In this document: positions 50,129 through 58,958 of the stretch, one piece after another | Layout: every line of letters begins with the position of its first letter | Numbering within the stretch: the stretch's first letter is position 1 | Origin: Arthrobacter sp. AQ5-05 | GTDB lineage: Bacteria; Actinomycetota; Actinomycetes; Actinomycetales; Micrococcaceae | DNA: 62,814 bases | NCBI RefSeq assembly: GCF_003287975.1 | Contig: NZ_QMKQ01000023.1 | Location: 1-62,814 of the forward strand | Reading direction: 5' to 3' | The notes under the pieces: model-generated | Database searches by the model: none | Seen by the model: the letters and a program-made list of their open reading frames with translations, nothing else | What the model was told of the DNA's origin: nothing | Made by a program: the position numbers and the translations under genes

Positions 50129-50156
50129 AAGACGCACGAAAGCGCAAGAGGGTTCA
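50129..50156 (-). promoter_or_regulatory. ECF sigma-type promoter of the lipoprotein gene
   Basis: On the minus strand TGAACC (50156-50151), a 16-bp spacer and CGTCTT (50134-50129). This is the form of ECF -35/-10 boxes (GGAAC/CGTC types). It predicts a transcript start about 105 bp upstream of the lipoprotein ATG. The matching promoter at 50196-50223 supports it. Confidence 0.8.
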
Positions 50157-50195
50157 TGGTGTTGCAGACTTTTCTGCGCATACTTGGAGGGTGTT

Positions 50196-50223
50196 TGAAC
50201 CTTTTGCCGTCCCCATGCGTCTG
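50196..50223 (+). promoter_or_regulatory. ECF sigma-type promoter of the sigma gene (autoregulation)
   Basis: TGAACC (50196-50201), a 16-bp spacer and CGTCTG (50218-50223). Pattern and spacing equal those at 50129-50156. Transcription would begin near 50228, downstream of the first ATG at 50225; this argues for a later start codon. Confidence 0.8.
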
Positions 50224-50266
50224 AATGGGTGAACCCATGTTCCCGAGAAGACCCAATGGAGCCCAT

Positions 50267-50770
50267 GTGCCGCTAGATGCGCAAGTGGTGTCGGATATCT
50301 ACCGCGACCACGGAGATGCCCTGCGCCGCTTCGTGCTGCGCGTGGCCGCCGACCGAGACGAGGCCGACGACGTGGTGCAGGAAACCGTGCTCAAGGTGTG
50401 GAAGGCGGCGCCGGAGTTGACCGGTTCGCTGCGCAGCTACCTGTTTGCCACGGCGCGCAACGTGATCATCGACCGGCACCGCCGGGCGGCGGCACGGATT
50501 TCGGCCACCGGACTCGGCGAGCAGGACCCGGAATCCGCCGGGGCATACGCGGGCATGGAAGCCGTCCTGGACAAGATCCTCATGGAAGAGGCCCTGATGC
50601 GTTTGACCCTCGAGCATCGGCAGGTGGTGATCCACCTGCACTACCTGGGTTCCACGGTGGCGCAAACGGCCACCAGCTTGGGAATCCCCCAGGGAACGGT
50701 GAAATCACGGGCGTACTATGCGATGCGGTCCCTGCGCGGGATCCTGGCGGAAATGGGGGTCGAGCAGTGA
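50267..50770 (+). CDS. ECF RNA polymerase sigma factor (SigK/SigL-like)
   Basis: I choose GTG 50267 (MPLDAQVVSDIYRDHGDALRRF, 167 residues): TGGAG is five bases upstream, and the promoter at 50196-50223 starts transcripts after ATG 50225, leaving ATG 50237 as another option. Region 2 reads DEADDVVQETVLKVWKAAPEL, and region 4 LEHRQVVIHLHYLGSTVAQTATSLGIPQGTVKSRAYYAMRSL. It should direct RNA polymerase to TGAACC-N16-CGTCT promoters. The GTGA overlap with the anti-sigma gene implies coupled translation. Confidence 0.9.
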   Translation: MPLDAQVVSDIYRDHGDALRRFVLRVAADRDEADDVVQETVLKVWKAAPELTGSLRSYLFATARNVIIDRHRRAAARISATGLGEQDPESAGAYAGMEAVLDKILMEEALMRLTLEHRQVVIHLHYLGSTVAQTATSLGIPQGTVKSRAYYAMRSLRGILAEMGVEQ

Positions 50771-51435
50771 ACGAACATATGGACCTGGGCGCATACGTGC
50801 TGGGCGGACTGGATTCCGAGGCGGCCGGGAACTTCGAGACGCATCTCGAATCGTGCGCCCAATGCCGCAGGGAGCTTGCCTCTTATGCCCCGGTGACGAT
50901 GCGTCTGGGTGCGTTGGACCCGCAGGCCGCCCGGGCGATGCTTGAGGCCGAACCGGCGGCGCCGGTGGCCGAGCCCGGGATGGAGCTGCTGGACCGGCTG
51001 CGGGCCAGGCGCCGGACGCGCCGGGCCGTGTGGGGCTCCGCGGCGGCGGTTGCGGTTGCCGCGTCCGTTGCCTCGGGCGTGTTCCTGGCACCGGTGCTGA
51101 ACCCCGCCCCGGCACCCGATGCCAGCTACCAGGTCGTCTCGGCCGCCGGGCCGCGCGTGGATGTGGGATTGAATGCCAAGGCGTGGGGCACCGAGCTGCA
51201 GTTCAGCGGCACCGACCTGCCCACCAACGGGACGCTGTCGTTGTGGGTCATCGACAGTTCCGGCCAGGTCGACCGGGCCGGATCCTGGAGCGCGACCAAG
51301 ACGGGTACGGCCCGCCTGAGCGGGGCAGTACCCACGCAAATGGGGCACATCTCGGCGATCCAGCTGCGCGACGTGGATTCAAGGATCCTCGCGCAGCTCA
51401 ATGTCCCGGACGGGTCCGCGCAACTGCCGAGCTAA
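50767..51435 (+). CDS. RskA-like membrane anti-sigma factor with zinc-finger motif
   Basis: GTG 50767 overlaps the sigma stop as GTGA. The 222-residue protein has an N-terminal anti-sigma domain with an HX3CX2C motif (HLESCAQC), one membrane helix near residues 87-110 (AVWGSAAAVAVAASVASGVF), and an extracellular RskA C-terminal domain. It should hold the sigma factor inactive until an envelope signal causes proteolysis. Its last 4 bp overlap the end of the convergent gene. Confidence 0.9.
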   Translation: MNEHMDLGAYVLGGLDSEAAGNFETHLESCAQCRRELASYAPVTMRLGALDPQAARAMLEAEPAAPVAEPGMELLDRLRARRRTRRAVWGSAAAVAVAASVASGVFLAPVLNPAPAPDASYQVVSAAGPRVDVGLNAKAWGTELQFSGTDLPTNGTLSLWVIDSSGQVDRAGSWSATKTGTARLSGAVPTQMGHISAIQLRDVDSRILAQLNVPDGSAQLPS

Positions 51436-52175
51436 AGCGCCAGTTCCGGGAAATGCTTGGCCAGTTGCGCCTCGGTGAGGCACCTGCGCAGCAGGGCATC
51501 GCCGTGGTCGTCATCCGAGAGGTAGACCACCACGTCCTTGTTGCGTCCCTTGGCCAGGGCGTTGCGCAACGACTCGGTGACGCGGATGAGCATCTCGTAG
51601 TACAGACGGTTGGTCTTTTCCCACCCGTGGTCCTTGGCGACGTTGGTCAGCGCCTGGCTCCACAGCTCGGTGGCCGACTCGTCGAAAAGCTCAATGGGGC
51701 TCCACTGCCAATCGGCGGGATTCCACTTGGACGAGTAGTAGCCCTGCTCGGCGCCGGAGGTCAGCGCGTCGAACTCCTTCAGGACCGCGTCGATGTCTTC
51801 ATCGTCGTCGTCCTCGTCGGTGGCATCGTCCTCGTCGTCATCGTCCGAGTTGGTGTTGTTGTCGTCGCGATTCAGGTCCCTGTCGGACCCGTCGTCGTCG
51901 GCGTCGGCGCGTTCCTCGAAGTCTTCTTCCTCGTCCTCGTCTTCGAAGTCCTCTTCGTCGGCTTCCTCGTCGTCGCCGGCGAGGGAGCGGGTCAGGGCTT
52001 GTTCGGAGTTCAGGGCCAGCACGGGCAAATCGATGTGGTCGGTTTCGTCCGCGCTCACCCCGTCAAGGGCAACGGCATAGAACACTTCGTCCGGGTGACG
52101 GTCAATTATTTCTTCCGCCTGGCGAAGAGCCGACACCCGTATCGCCTCTTCGAGAGCGGTCCAATCTACTCCCAT
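51432..52175 (-). CDS. DUF4303-like protein with a 60-residue acidic insert
   Basis: The 247-residue protein has DUF4303-like ends (WTALEEAIRVSALRQAEEII ... FYAVALDG, and WSQALTNVAKDHGWEKTNRLYYEMLIRVTESLRNALAKG). Between them, about residues 68-130 are almost entirely Asp and Glu with few other residues. DUF4303 has no proven activity. The acidic block looks disordered and is encoded by GAC/GAT/GAG repeats. The gene overlaps the anti-sigma stop by 4 bp in convergent orientation. Confidence 0.75.
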   Translation of the reverse strand: MGVDWTALEEAIRVSALRQAEEIIDRHPDEVFYAVALDGVSADETDHIDLPVLALNSEQALTRSLAGDDEEADEEDFEDEDEEEDFEERADADDDGSDRDLNRDDNNTNSDDDDEDDATDEDDDDEDIDAVLKEFDALTSGAEQGYYSSKWNPADWQWSPIELFDESATELWSQALTNVAKDHGWEKTNRLYYEMLIRVTESLRNALAKGRNKDVVVYLSDDDHGDALLRRCLTEAQLAKHFPELAL

Positions 52176-52441
52176 AACCAGAGCCTACCCCGGGTTGCCC
52201 CGCACCGGAACAGCCCCGGCACATGGGCCTTCACCGGATGAGCCGGGGCCGGAATGATGCGGATCGGCGCAACACGAAGCCACAAAAAGTCAAGGCCTAT
52301 TCTGTGGATTTCCGTTGCACCGCGTAGCGTTGTTCCCGGCAGGGACCGAAGGTCCTCCTCCGCCCTGCCTCATTTGCCACCATGCTGTCCTGGCTGTACC
52401 CGTCCCGCGTCGGTCCGCACCTTTCCAAAGGCCAATCCCTG

Positions 52442-53791
52442 ATGAACAATTTCCTGAAGCTTCCCACCGGCGAATCGGTCGTCCAGAACCTTCCGTGGAA
52501 GTGGGGTGTGCAGGGAAGGATCTTCATCATTGGCGGGCTGGGTTTCATGTTCGACGCCTGGGATGTCACACTCAACGGCGCATTGATCCCCCTGGTTGCC
52601 GCAGAATGGGGCCTGGACCGGACCACCGCCGCCCTGCTGGGCACCGGCAACCTGGTGGGCATGGCCCTTGGCGCGTTCCTCTGGGGAACCATCGCCGACA
52701 AGATCGGGCGCAAGAAGGCCTTCACCTGGACGCTGCTGATCTTCTCCATCTTCACCGTCGCCGGGGCCTTGGCCCCGGGCTTCGGATGGTTTGTGGCCTG
52801 CCGCTTCATTGCCGGGGTGGGCCTGGGCGGTTGCATCCCGGTGGACTACGCGCTGGTCGGCGAGTTCACCCCGGCCAGACAACGCGGGAGGGTGCTCACC
52901 GCGATGGATGGCTGGTGGCCCGTCGGTGCCGCGCTGTCGTTCTTCGTTTCCGGCTGGGTCCAGGCGACCACGGGAAACTGGCGGCTGATCCTGGTGGTCA
53001 TGGTGCTGCCGGCGCTGCTGGTGTTCTGGGTGCGGCGCAGCGTCCCGGAGTCCCCGCTCTACCTGGTGCGCAAGGGCCAGCGCGACGCGGCGGCCAAGGT
53101 CATCGACGACCTGGTGGTGCGCACCGGAGCCACCGTGACGCCCTACACGCTGCCCGAGCCGGAGGCCGCACCGCGCCTGTCCGCGGGGTCCTGGCTGGAG
53201 CAGTTGGTGAAGATCTGGCGCTTCAGCCCGCGGATCACCATGGTCTCCTGGTCATTGTTCCTGACCATCCTGCTGGTCTACTATCTGGCATTGACGTGGA
53301 TGCCCTCCATCCTGGCCGACACCGGCATGGTCCAGTCCACGGCGTTCTTCATGACCTCGGTGATGGCGCTGATGGGGTTGATCGGCGTGGGCATCGCCGC
53401 GCTGCTGGTCGAGCGGGTCGGGCGCAAGTGGCTGCTGGGCATCACCGGGCCGCTTTCCGCGATCATCCTGGTGATGGTCGCGGTGACCATCAACGCGCCC
53501 ACCCTGGCACTGATCTGGCTGCTGGTCTTCGGAGTGGTCGTGCAGATCGCCGTGCCGGTGCTCTACACCTACGTCTCCGAGCTGTATCCCACCGAGCTGC
53601 GCGGATCGGGCTTTGGCTGGGCATCCTCGTTCAGCCGGCTCGGCGCCGGGTTCGGGCCGCTGGCCTTTGCCGCGCTGTGGCCCGTGGTGGGCCTGGGCAA
53701 CCTGTTCCTGGTGGCCGGGGCCATGGTGTTGGGCGCTGTCATCCTGATGGCGTTCTTCGCCCCCGAGACCAAGGGCCGCGCCCTGCAATAG
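52442..53791 (+). CDS. MFS transporter of the sugar-porter/NiaP type
   Basis: The 449-residue protein has 12 helices and MFS signatures DKIGRKKAF (loop 2-3) and ERVGRKWLL (loop 8-9), with FDAWDVTLNGALIPLV in helix 1. It resembles NiaP/SV2-like proton symporters, which take up nicotinate, aromatic acids or sugars. ATG 52442 is used; an upstream ATG at 52382 is in frame. Convergent with the GlcNAc kinase-like gene (22 bp gap). Confidence 0.85.
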   Translation: MNNFLKLPTGESVVQNLPWKWGVQGRIFIIGGLGFMFDAWDVTLNGALIPLVAAEWGLDRTTAALLGTGNLVGMALGAFLWGTIADKIGRKKAFTWTLLIFSIFTVAGALAPGFGWFVACRFIAGVGLGGCIPVDYALVGEFTPARQRGRVLTAMDGWWPVGAALSFFVSGWVQATTGNWRLILVVMVLPALLVFWVRRSVPESPLYLVRKGQRDAAAKVIDDLVVRTGATVTPYTLPEPEAAPRLSAGSWLEQLVKIWRFSPRITMVSWSLFLTILLVYYLALTWMPSILADTGMVQSTAFFMTSVMALMGLIGVGIAALLVERVGRKWLLGITGPLSAIILVMVAVTINAPTLALIWLLVFGVVVQIAVPVLYTYVSELYPTELRGSGFGWASSFSRLGAGFGPLAFAALWPVVGLGNLFLVAGAMVLGAVILMAFFAPETKGRALQ

Positions 53792-53812
53792 GTCATGCCG
53801 GGGTCTTGGAGC

Positions 53813-54730
53813 CTAAACGGCTTGTGCGGGCAAGGGACTGTGGTCGGAAATGAATTTGGCCCCTTCCACCGGGTCAAGAACCAGGAAACGGATCTCGATA
53901 AGCCCCTTGTCGTCCAGGGCCTTGCGCAGCATCTTCTGGAAGACGGGCTGGTGCATGCCCAAGCCCCCGCCGATGATGACCGGCCCACGGGTTTCCAGCA
54001 GGGTGGAGAGGTCCGAGAGCATGTGGCATACGTGCTTGACCGCCTCGCCAACGATCACCGCGCTGTCCGGGTCCCCTGCCGCGAGGGCCTCGAAAACCAG
54101 CGGGGACTGCTGGGCCCAGTAGCGGCGGTCGGTGTCGCCGTGGAAGAGCGCAATCAGCTCGTCCGGGGAGTCCACGTTGTTGGCCGCGAGCACGCGGCGG
54201 CCCAGCTCGCCCGGGGCCAGTCCCCGGTTGAATTCACGCAGCGTGTGGCGCACTGCCTCGCGGCCCATCCAGTAGCCGCTGGCCTCGTCACCCAGCAGGT
54301 AGCCCCAGCCGCCGGCCCGGCCTTCCCTGCCTTGGGCGTTGACGCCCCAGGCCGCCGAACCGGTGCCCAGGATGACGGCCATGCCGGTGGAGGCGTGGCC
54401 CGCGGCCAGGATCAGCCGGGTGTCGTGGACCACGAGGATCTCGGCGCCCGGGGCGTGGACGGCGATCATGGAACGCAGGAATTTGGCGTCCGCCTCGGTG
54501 TCGATGCCGCCGGCACCTGCCACGACCCGGTCGATGTGCCCGGTCCCGAGTGCCGCAAACACCTCGGCAATGTTGGCCTTCGCGGTCTCGACGCTGACGT
54601 TCTGCACATTGGCGCTGCCGCTCTTGGCCTCGGCGAGACGCGTCCCACCGCTCCAGGCCATGGCGTGCGTCTTGGTGCCGCCGATGTCCAGGCCCACCAA
54701 GGCCAGCGGTTTCTGCCGGATGTTGCCCAT
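53813..54730 (-). CDS. N-acetylglucosamine kinase-like protein (BadF/BadG/BcrA/BcrD family)
   Basis: ATG 54730 gives 305 residues; AAGGAA lies six bases upstream. The actin-like ATPase fold shows GLDIGGTKTHAMAW (phosphate loop 1), VILGTGSAAWGVN and GGWGYLLGDEASGYWMGREAV, typical of GlcNAc kinases of this family. It should phosphorylate an imported amino sugar. It reads divergently from an alpha-mannosidase gene 665 bp away, suggesting a small glycan-use locus. Confidence 0.85.
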   Translation of the reverse strand: MGNIRQKPLALVGLDIGGTKTHAMAWSGGTRLAEAKSGSANVQNVSVETAKANIAEVFAALGTGHIDRVVAGAGGIDTEADAKFLRSMIAVHAPGAEILVVHDTRLILAAGHASTGMAVILGTGSAAWGVNAQGREGRAGGWGYLLGDEASGYWMGREAVRHTLREFNRGLAPGELGRRVLAANNVDSPDELIALFHGDTDRRYWAQQSPLVFEALAAGDPDSAVIVGEAVKHVCHMLSDLSTLLETRGPVIIGGGLGMHQPVFQKMLRKALDDKGLIEIRFLVLDPVEGAKFISDHSPLPAQAV

Positions 54731-55395
54731 GAATGTTCCTTCTCTTGCGTGGTGACCGTGCAACACCTGGGTGATGATCCTTGCCCATTTCCCCGGCTGC
54801 CTGGTGCCCCAGCCGCTCACGGGAGTGGCCAACGTGTCCATTTCCACGATTCCCCGCCCACCAGAGGTGGTATTGGCGGGTGTTCACGCAACAACCGGCC
54901 CGGCCCGATGCACGCCGTACTTCATGATGGCATCGTATCCGCCGGAGCCTGCCAGTGGGCTCCCGCCACGGCGGGAAACGGTGGGAGCGGCCCGTCCGGT
55001 TGCGGGGAACCTGTTCCCCCTGCACCGCACGTCTCCGCCGAAATCCAACGGCCCGCCGTGGGGACACACCGAAACATCCACTCGACACCCACTACCCCCT
55101 TGCGGGCAGTCTTCGGGTGATCGCCCCGGAATATGAAAGGTCGCTGGCCAATCTGCTCTCACTGCTGCCATCGCCGGATTGGTCGGGAAAATGGAGGCAA
55201 GAAACCTTGCCATGCTCCGGGCAATGCCCAAGGTCGGCGAGTCTTTCCCTGGGCATGGAGGGGGGCTTGCCGGAATCGGGCCTGACCCGTCGGATACGCT
55301 GGCAAGACAGGTGAACGACGAAGAAACCCCTTGCGGACCACCACGTTCCGGCCCACGGACACCATCCACCGGCCTCGGCACGGCGAAAGGCAATC
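54731..55395. other. 665-bp divergent gap, no gene supported
   Basis: High in GC, with several open frames on both strands (for instance 54884-55393 minus) but no ribosome site, codon pattern or family resemblance. It must hold promoters for the kinase-like gene and the mannosidase gene. I saw no clear palindrome for a regulator. Confidence 0.5.
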
Positions 55396-58300
55396 ATGCA
55401 CGATGACATCCCCCTGACCCTCGGACGCGTCAAGCGGGTCCTCGAGGAACGCATCCGCCCGGCCATCCACCCCGTATCCCTCCCGCTGGACATCCAGTGG
55501 AACGAACTCCCGGGCGAACCGATCGCCCCGGCCGAGGCCATGGGCCTTGAATACACCGACTATTCGGTCGGCACCATCTGGGGCGCAGCCTGGGGCACCA
55601 CCTGGTTTCGTCTGCGCGGCACCGTCCCGGCCCACTGGGCCGGCAAGCGCGTCGAGGTCCTGGTCGATTTGGGCTTTGACAAGAACATGACCGGCTTCCA
55701 ATGCGAGGGCCTGGTCTACGGGGCAGACGGCATCACCGTGAAGTCGATCAACCCGCGCAACCAGTGGATCCCGGTTGCCGATCCGGCCGAGGGCGACGAG
55801 GACGTGGACTACTTCATCGAGGCCGCCGCCAACCCGGTGCTGCTGGACTACCACCCGTTCCTGCCCACCACGGAGGGCGACATCCAGACCTCCTCCTCGC
55901 GCAAGCTCTACACCACCGGACGCATGGACCTGGCGATCTTCGAGCCCGAGGTCCACGAGCTGTCCCTGGACCTGGAGGTGCTGCTCGAGCTGCAGGCCGA
56001 GCTGCCCGAGGGCCCGCGCCGCATGCGCATCCTGCAGGCCATGGACAACTCGCTTGACGTGCTGGACCTGCAGCGCATCACCGAGACCGCTCCGGCCGCC
56101 CGTGCCGAATTGGTCGAGGTGCTGTCCAAGCGTGCCGACGAATCCGCGCACCGCCTTTCCGCGGTGGGCCATTCCCACATCGATTCGGCCTGGCTGTGGC
56201 CGGTGCGCGAGACCATTCGCAAGGTCGCCCGCACTTCGTCCTCCATGGTGGAAATGCTCGGTTACGATGAGGATTTCCTCTACGGCATGTCCAGCGCCCA
56301 GCAATACGCCTGGCTCAAGGAGCACCGCCCCGAGGTATACGGCCGGGTCAAGGAAGCCGTGGCCGCCGGCCGCTTCCTGCCGCTGGGCGGCATGTGGGTC
56401 GAGTCCGACACCGTGATGCCCTCGGGCGAGTCCCTGGTCCGCCAATTTTATTACGGCCAGAAGTTCTTCCGCGAGGAATTCGGGATCACCTGCGCCGGGG
56501 TCTGGCTGCCGGACTCCTTCGGCTACTCCCCCGCACTGCCGCAGCTGATGAAAAGGGCCGGCTTCGAATGGTTCTTCACCCAGAAGATCTCCTGGAACCA
56601 GCAGAACAAGTTCCCGCACCACACCTTCAACTGGGAGGGCATCGACGGATCGCGCGTCTTTAGCCACTTCCCGTCCATGGACACCTACAACTCGCAGCTT
56701 TCGGGCGAAGAGGTGGCCCGGGCCTCGCGCCAGTTCCGCGAGTCCCGCCACGCCACCGGCTCCATCGCACCGGTGGGCTGGGGAGACGGCGGCGGTGGCA
56801 CCACCCGCGAGATGACCGGCAAGGCTCGCCGCTTGGCCGACCTCGAGGGCAGCGCCACGGTCAAGTGGGAGCACCCGGACGAGTTCTTCAAGCGCGCCAA
56901 GACCGAGCTTCAGAACCCTCCGGTGTGGGTGGGCGAGCTCTACCTTGAGCTGCACCGCGCCACGCTGACCAGTCAGCACCAGACCAAGCAGGGCAACCGC
57001 CGCACCGAGCAGCTGCTGGTGGAAGCCGAACTCTGGGCCGCCACCGCTTCGGTTTACGCCGGCTTCGAGTACCCGCACGACGAGATCGACGCACTCTGGA
57101 AGACGGTTCTGCTCAACCAGTTCCATGACATCCTGCCGGGCACCTCGATCGCTTGGGTGCACCGCGAGGTCGTTGCCGAGTACGCACGGGTCGCCCAGGC
57201 CACCGAGGCGATCATCGCCGCCGCGCAGGCGGTACTGGTCGGCAAGGGCGAGACCCCGATCACGCTGAACGCCGCACCGTTCACCCGCTCGGGCATCCGC
57301 ACCGGCGCCGGGATGGCCGTGGCCGAGCTGGCACAGGTCACCGACACCGTGAAGGCCACCGAGTCGGCAGACGGCATCGTACTGTCCAACGAGCTGGTCA
57401 CCATCGCTATTTCCCACGAGGGCCTGATCACCTCGGCGGTTGAGAACGCCACGGGCCGCGAAACCATTGCCGCGGGCACCGAGGCCAACCTGTTGCAGCT
57501 GCACCAGGATTTCCCGAACATGTGGGACGCCTGGGACGTGGACAAGTACTACCGCAACCAGGTCACCGACCTGCGCGAACTCGATGCGATCACGCTGTCC
57601 GCCGATGCGGACGGCACCGCCCGCGTTCTCATCGAGCGCAGCTTCTCCGCCTCGACCGTGCGCCAGGAGCTGGCCCTGGCGCCGGGTTCGCGGGTGCTGC
57701 AGATCGAGCAGACCACCGACTGGCGCGAGACCGAGAAGTTCCTGAAGGTCTCCTTCCCGCTGGATATCCGCGCCGAGCATGTGATCGCCGAGACCCAGTT
57801 CGGTTACCACAAGCGCGTCGCCCACGTGAACACCAGCTGGGAGGCGGCGAAGTTCGAGACCTCGATGCACCGCTTCGTGTTGGCCGAGGAACCGGGCTAC
57901 GGCGCCGCGCTGGTCAACGATTCCATCTACGGTTTCGATGTCACCCGCGATTCCACCGAGGCCGGCGTAACCACCGACATGCGCCTGTCGCTGCTGCGCG
58001 CACCGCGCTTCCCGGACCCGGAAACCGACCAGGGACTCCAGAGGCACCGCTACGGCCTGGTCATCGGCGCCGACATCGCCTCGGCCACCGAGGCCGGCGC
58101 CCTGTTGAACTCCGCGCAGCGCACCCTCACCGGTGCCCAAGGGTTTGACCCGCTGGTCAGCGTCGAGGGCACGGGCATCGTGATCTCCAGCGTAAAGCTG
58201 GCCGGGGACCGGTCCGGCGACCTGGTCGTGCGCGTCTACGAGTCTCTGGGCCGCCGTGCCTCCGGCACCGTAAACGTGCACCATCCGGTGGAATCGGTCT

Positions 58301-58428
58301 CGGCGATCAGCCTCCTGGAGGACACCATCGAGGGTGAGGTCGGCATTGCCGAACACACCACCGGGTCGGTAAAAATTTTCTTGACGGCCTTCGAGGTGCG
58401 AACCCTGCGCTTCAGCCTCATTCATTAG
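55396..58428 (+). CDS. Glycoside hydrolase family 38 alpha-mannosidase
   Basis: The 1010-residue protein has an N-terminal beta domain, the GH38 catalytic domain and the beta-sandwich C-terminal parts. The zinc ligands are in VGHSHIDSAWLWPV (H259, D263 by my count) and NQFHDILPG (His577); the catalytic nucleophile is Asp373 in VWLPDSFGYSPALP. No signal peptide is seen, so it acts inside the cell on imported oligosaccharides. GAAAGG precedes ATG 55396. Confidence 0.93.
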   Translation: MHDDIPLTLGRVKRVLEERIRPAIHPVSLPLDIQWNELPGEPIAPAEAMGLEYTDYSVGTIWGAAWGTTWFRLRGTVPAHWAGKRVEVLVDLGFDKNMTGFQCEGLVYGADGITVKSINPRNQWIPVADPAEGDEDVDYFIEAAANPVLLDYHPFLPTTEGDIQTSSSRKLYTTGRMDLAIFEPEVHELSLDLEVLLELQAELPEGPRRMRILQAMDNSLDVLDLQRITETAPAARAELVEVLSKRADESAHRLSAVGHSHIDSAWLWPVRETIRKVARTSSSMVEMLGYDEDFLYGMSSAQQYAWLKEHRPEVYGRVKEAVAAGRFLPLGGMWVESDTVMPSGESLVRQFYYGQKFFREEFGITCAGVWLPDSFGYSPALPQLMKRAGFEWFFTQKISWNQQNKFPHHTFNWEGIDGSRVFSHFPSMDTYNSQLSGEEVARASRQFRESRHATGSIAPVGWGDGGGGTTREMTGKARRLADLEGSATVKWEHPDEFFKRAKTELQNPPVWVGELYLELHRATLTSQHQTKQGNRRTEQLLVEAELWAATASVYAGFEYPHDEIDALWKTVLLNQFHDILPGTSIAWVHREVVAEYARVAQATEAIIAAAQAVLVGKGETPITLNAAPFTRSGIRTGAGMAVAELAQVTDTVKATESADGIVLSNELVTIAISHEGLITSAVENATGRETIAAGTEANLLQLHQDFPNMWDAWDVDKYYRNQVTDLRELDAITLSADADGTARVLIERSFSASTVRQELALAPGSRVLQIEQTTDWRETEKFLKVSFPLDIRAEHVIAETQFGYHKRVAHVNTSWEAAKFETSMHRFVLAEEPGYGAALVNDSIYGFDVTRDSTEAGVTTDMRLSLLRAPRFPDPETDQGLQRHRYGLVIGADIASATEAGALLNSAQRTLTGAQGFDPLVSVEGTGIVISSVKLAGDRSGDLVVRVYESLGRRASGTVNVHHPVESVSAISLLEDTIEGEVGIAEHTTGSVKIFLTAFEVRTLRFSLIH

Positions 58429-58479
58429 CGCTGGATGCCTCTTTTTGGCCCGGGTCCCGCCGGACGATGGCCGGAGGTG

Positions 58480-58782
58480 TCAGGGACGAAGCCCAGGGAA
58501 TCGGTGCAGCGCAGCCTCGATGGACGCATCCGTGGCAGTGGCGAAGTATGCGGTGTCCAGTTCTTCCCAGAGCGCTTCGTCAGCGCTGCTGGGATCCACG
58601 AATCCCCTGGGCCTGCATCGGGCATATTCCGCGTCCGCTCGTTCGATGAGTTCGGCATGCGTGTCGAGGCCGAAGAAGCGGAAGGCGGCCACGGCATCGT
58701 CCTGCAGTGATGACAAGAACCTGTGGATGCGGTCCATCAACACGAAGCTCGGCTTCCTCCCCGTCGAAACGGAAATAATCAT
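58480..58782 (-). CDS. Small hypothetical protein, 100 residues
   Basis: From ATG 58782 the frame reads MIISVSTGRKPSFVLMDRIHRFLSSLQ, then acidic helical sequence to LHRFPGLRP. Upstream extension to 58962 is open, but less coding-like. No family recognised. It is convergent with the mannosidase gene (52 bp gap). The ribosome site is weak. Confidence 0.5.
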   Translation of the reverse strand: MIISVSTGRKPSFVLMDRIHRFLSSLQDDAVAAFRFFGLDTHAELIERADAEYARCRPRGFVDPSSADEALWEELDTAYFATATDASIEAALHRFPGLRP

Positions 58783-58958
58783 GCACAAGGAACGCACCCG
58801 GAACTGACGATGACCCACGGTCGCGGCAACGGCAAACACCCGGTTTCCCCACCACCGGCGGCGGCCGTCCCCGCCAGGCTTCCATCGTCGGGCATGGGAT
58901 TGTCGTGACGACGCGTTCGGACATCGCAGGAGTAACGAAGCACGCCCCGGGGGAACGC

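Noticed and set aside
51793-52080. Serine-rich plus-strand frame, possible repeat protein
   Set aside because: It is the reverse reading of the Asp/Glu codon block in the DUF4303-like gene.
54884-55393. 170-codon minus-strand frame in the GH38/kinase gap
   Set aside because: No ribosome site, poor codon bias and no family resemblance; treated as chance in high-GC DNA.
55159-58425. 1088-codon minus-strand frame opposite the GH38 gene
   Set aside because: Antisense shadow of the mannosidase; no ribosome site or recognisable motif.
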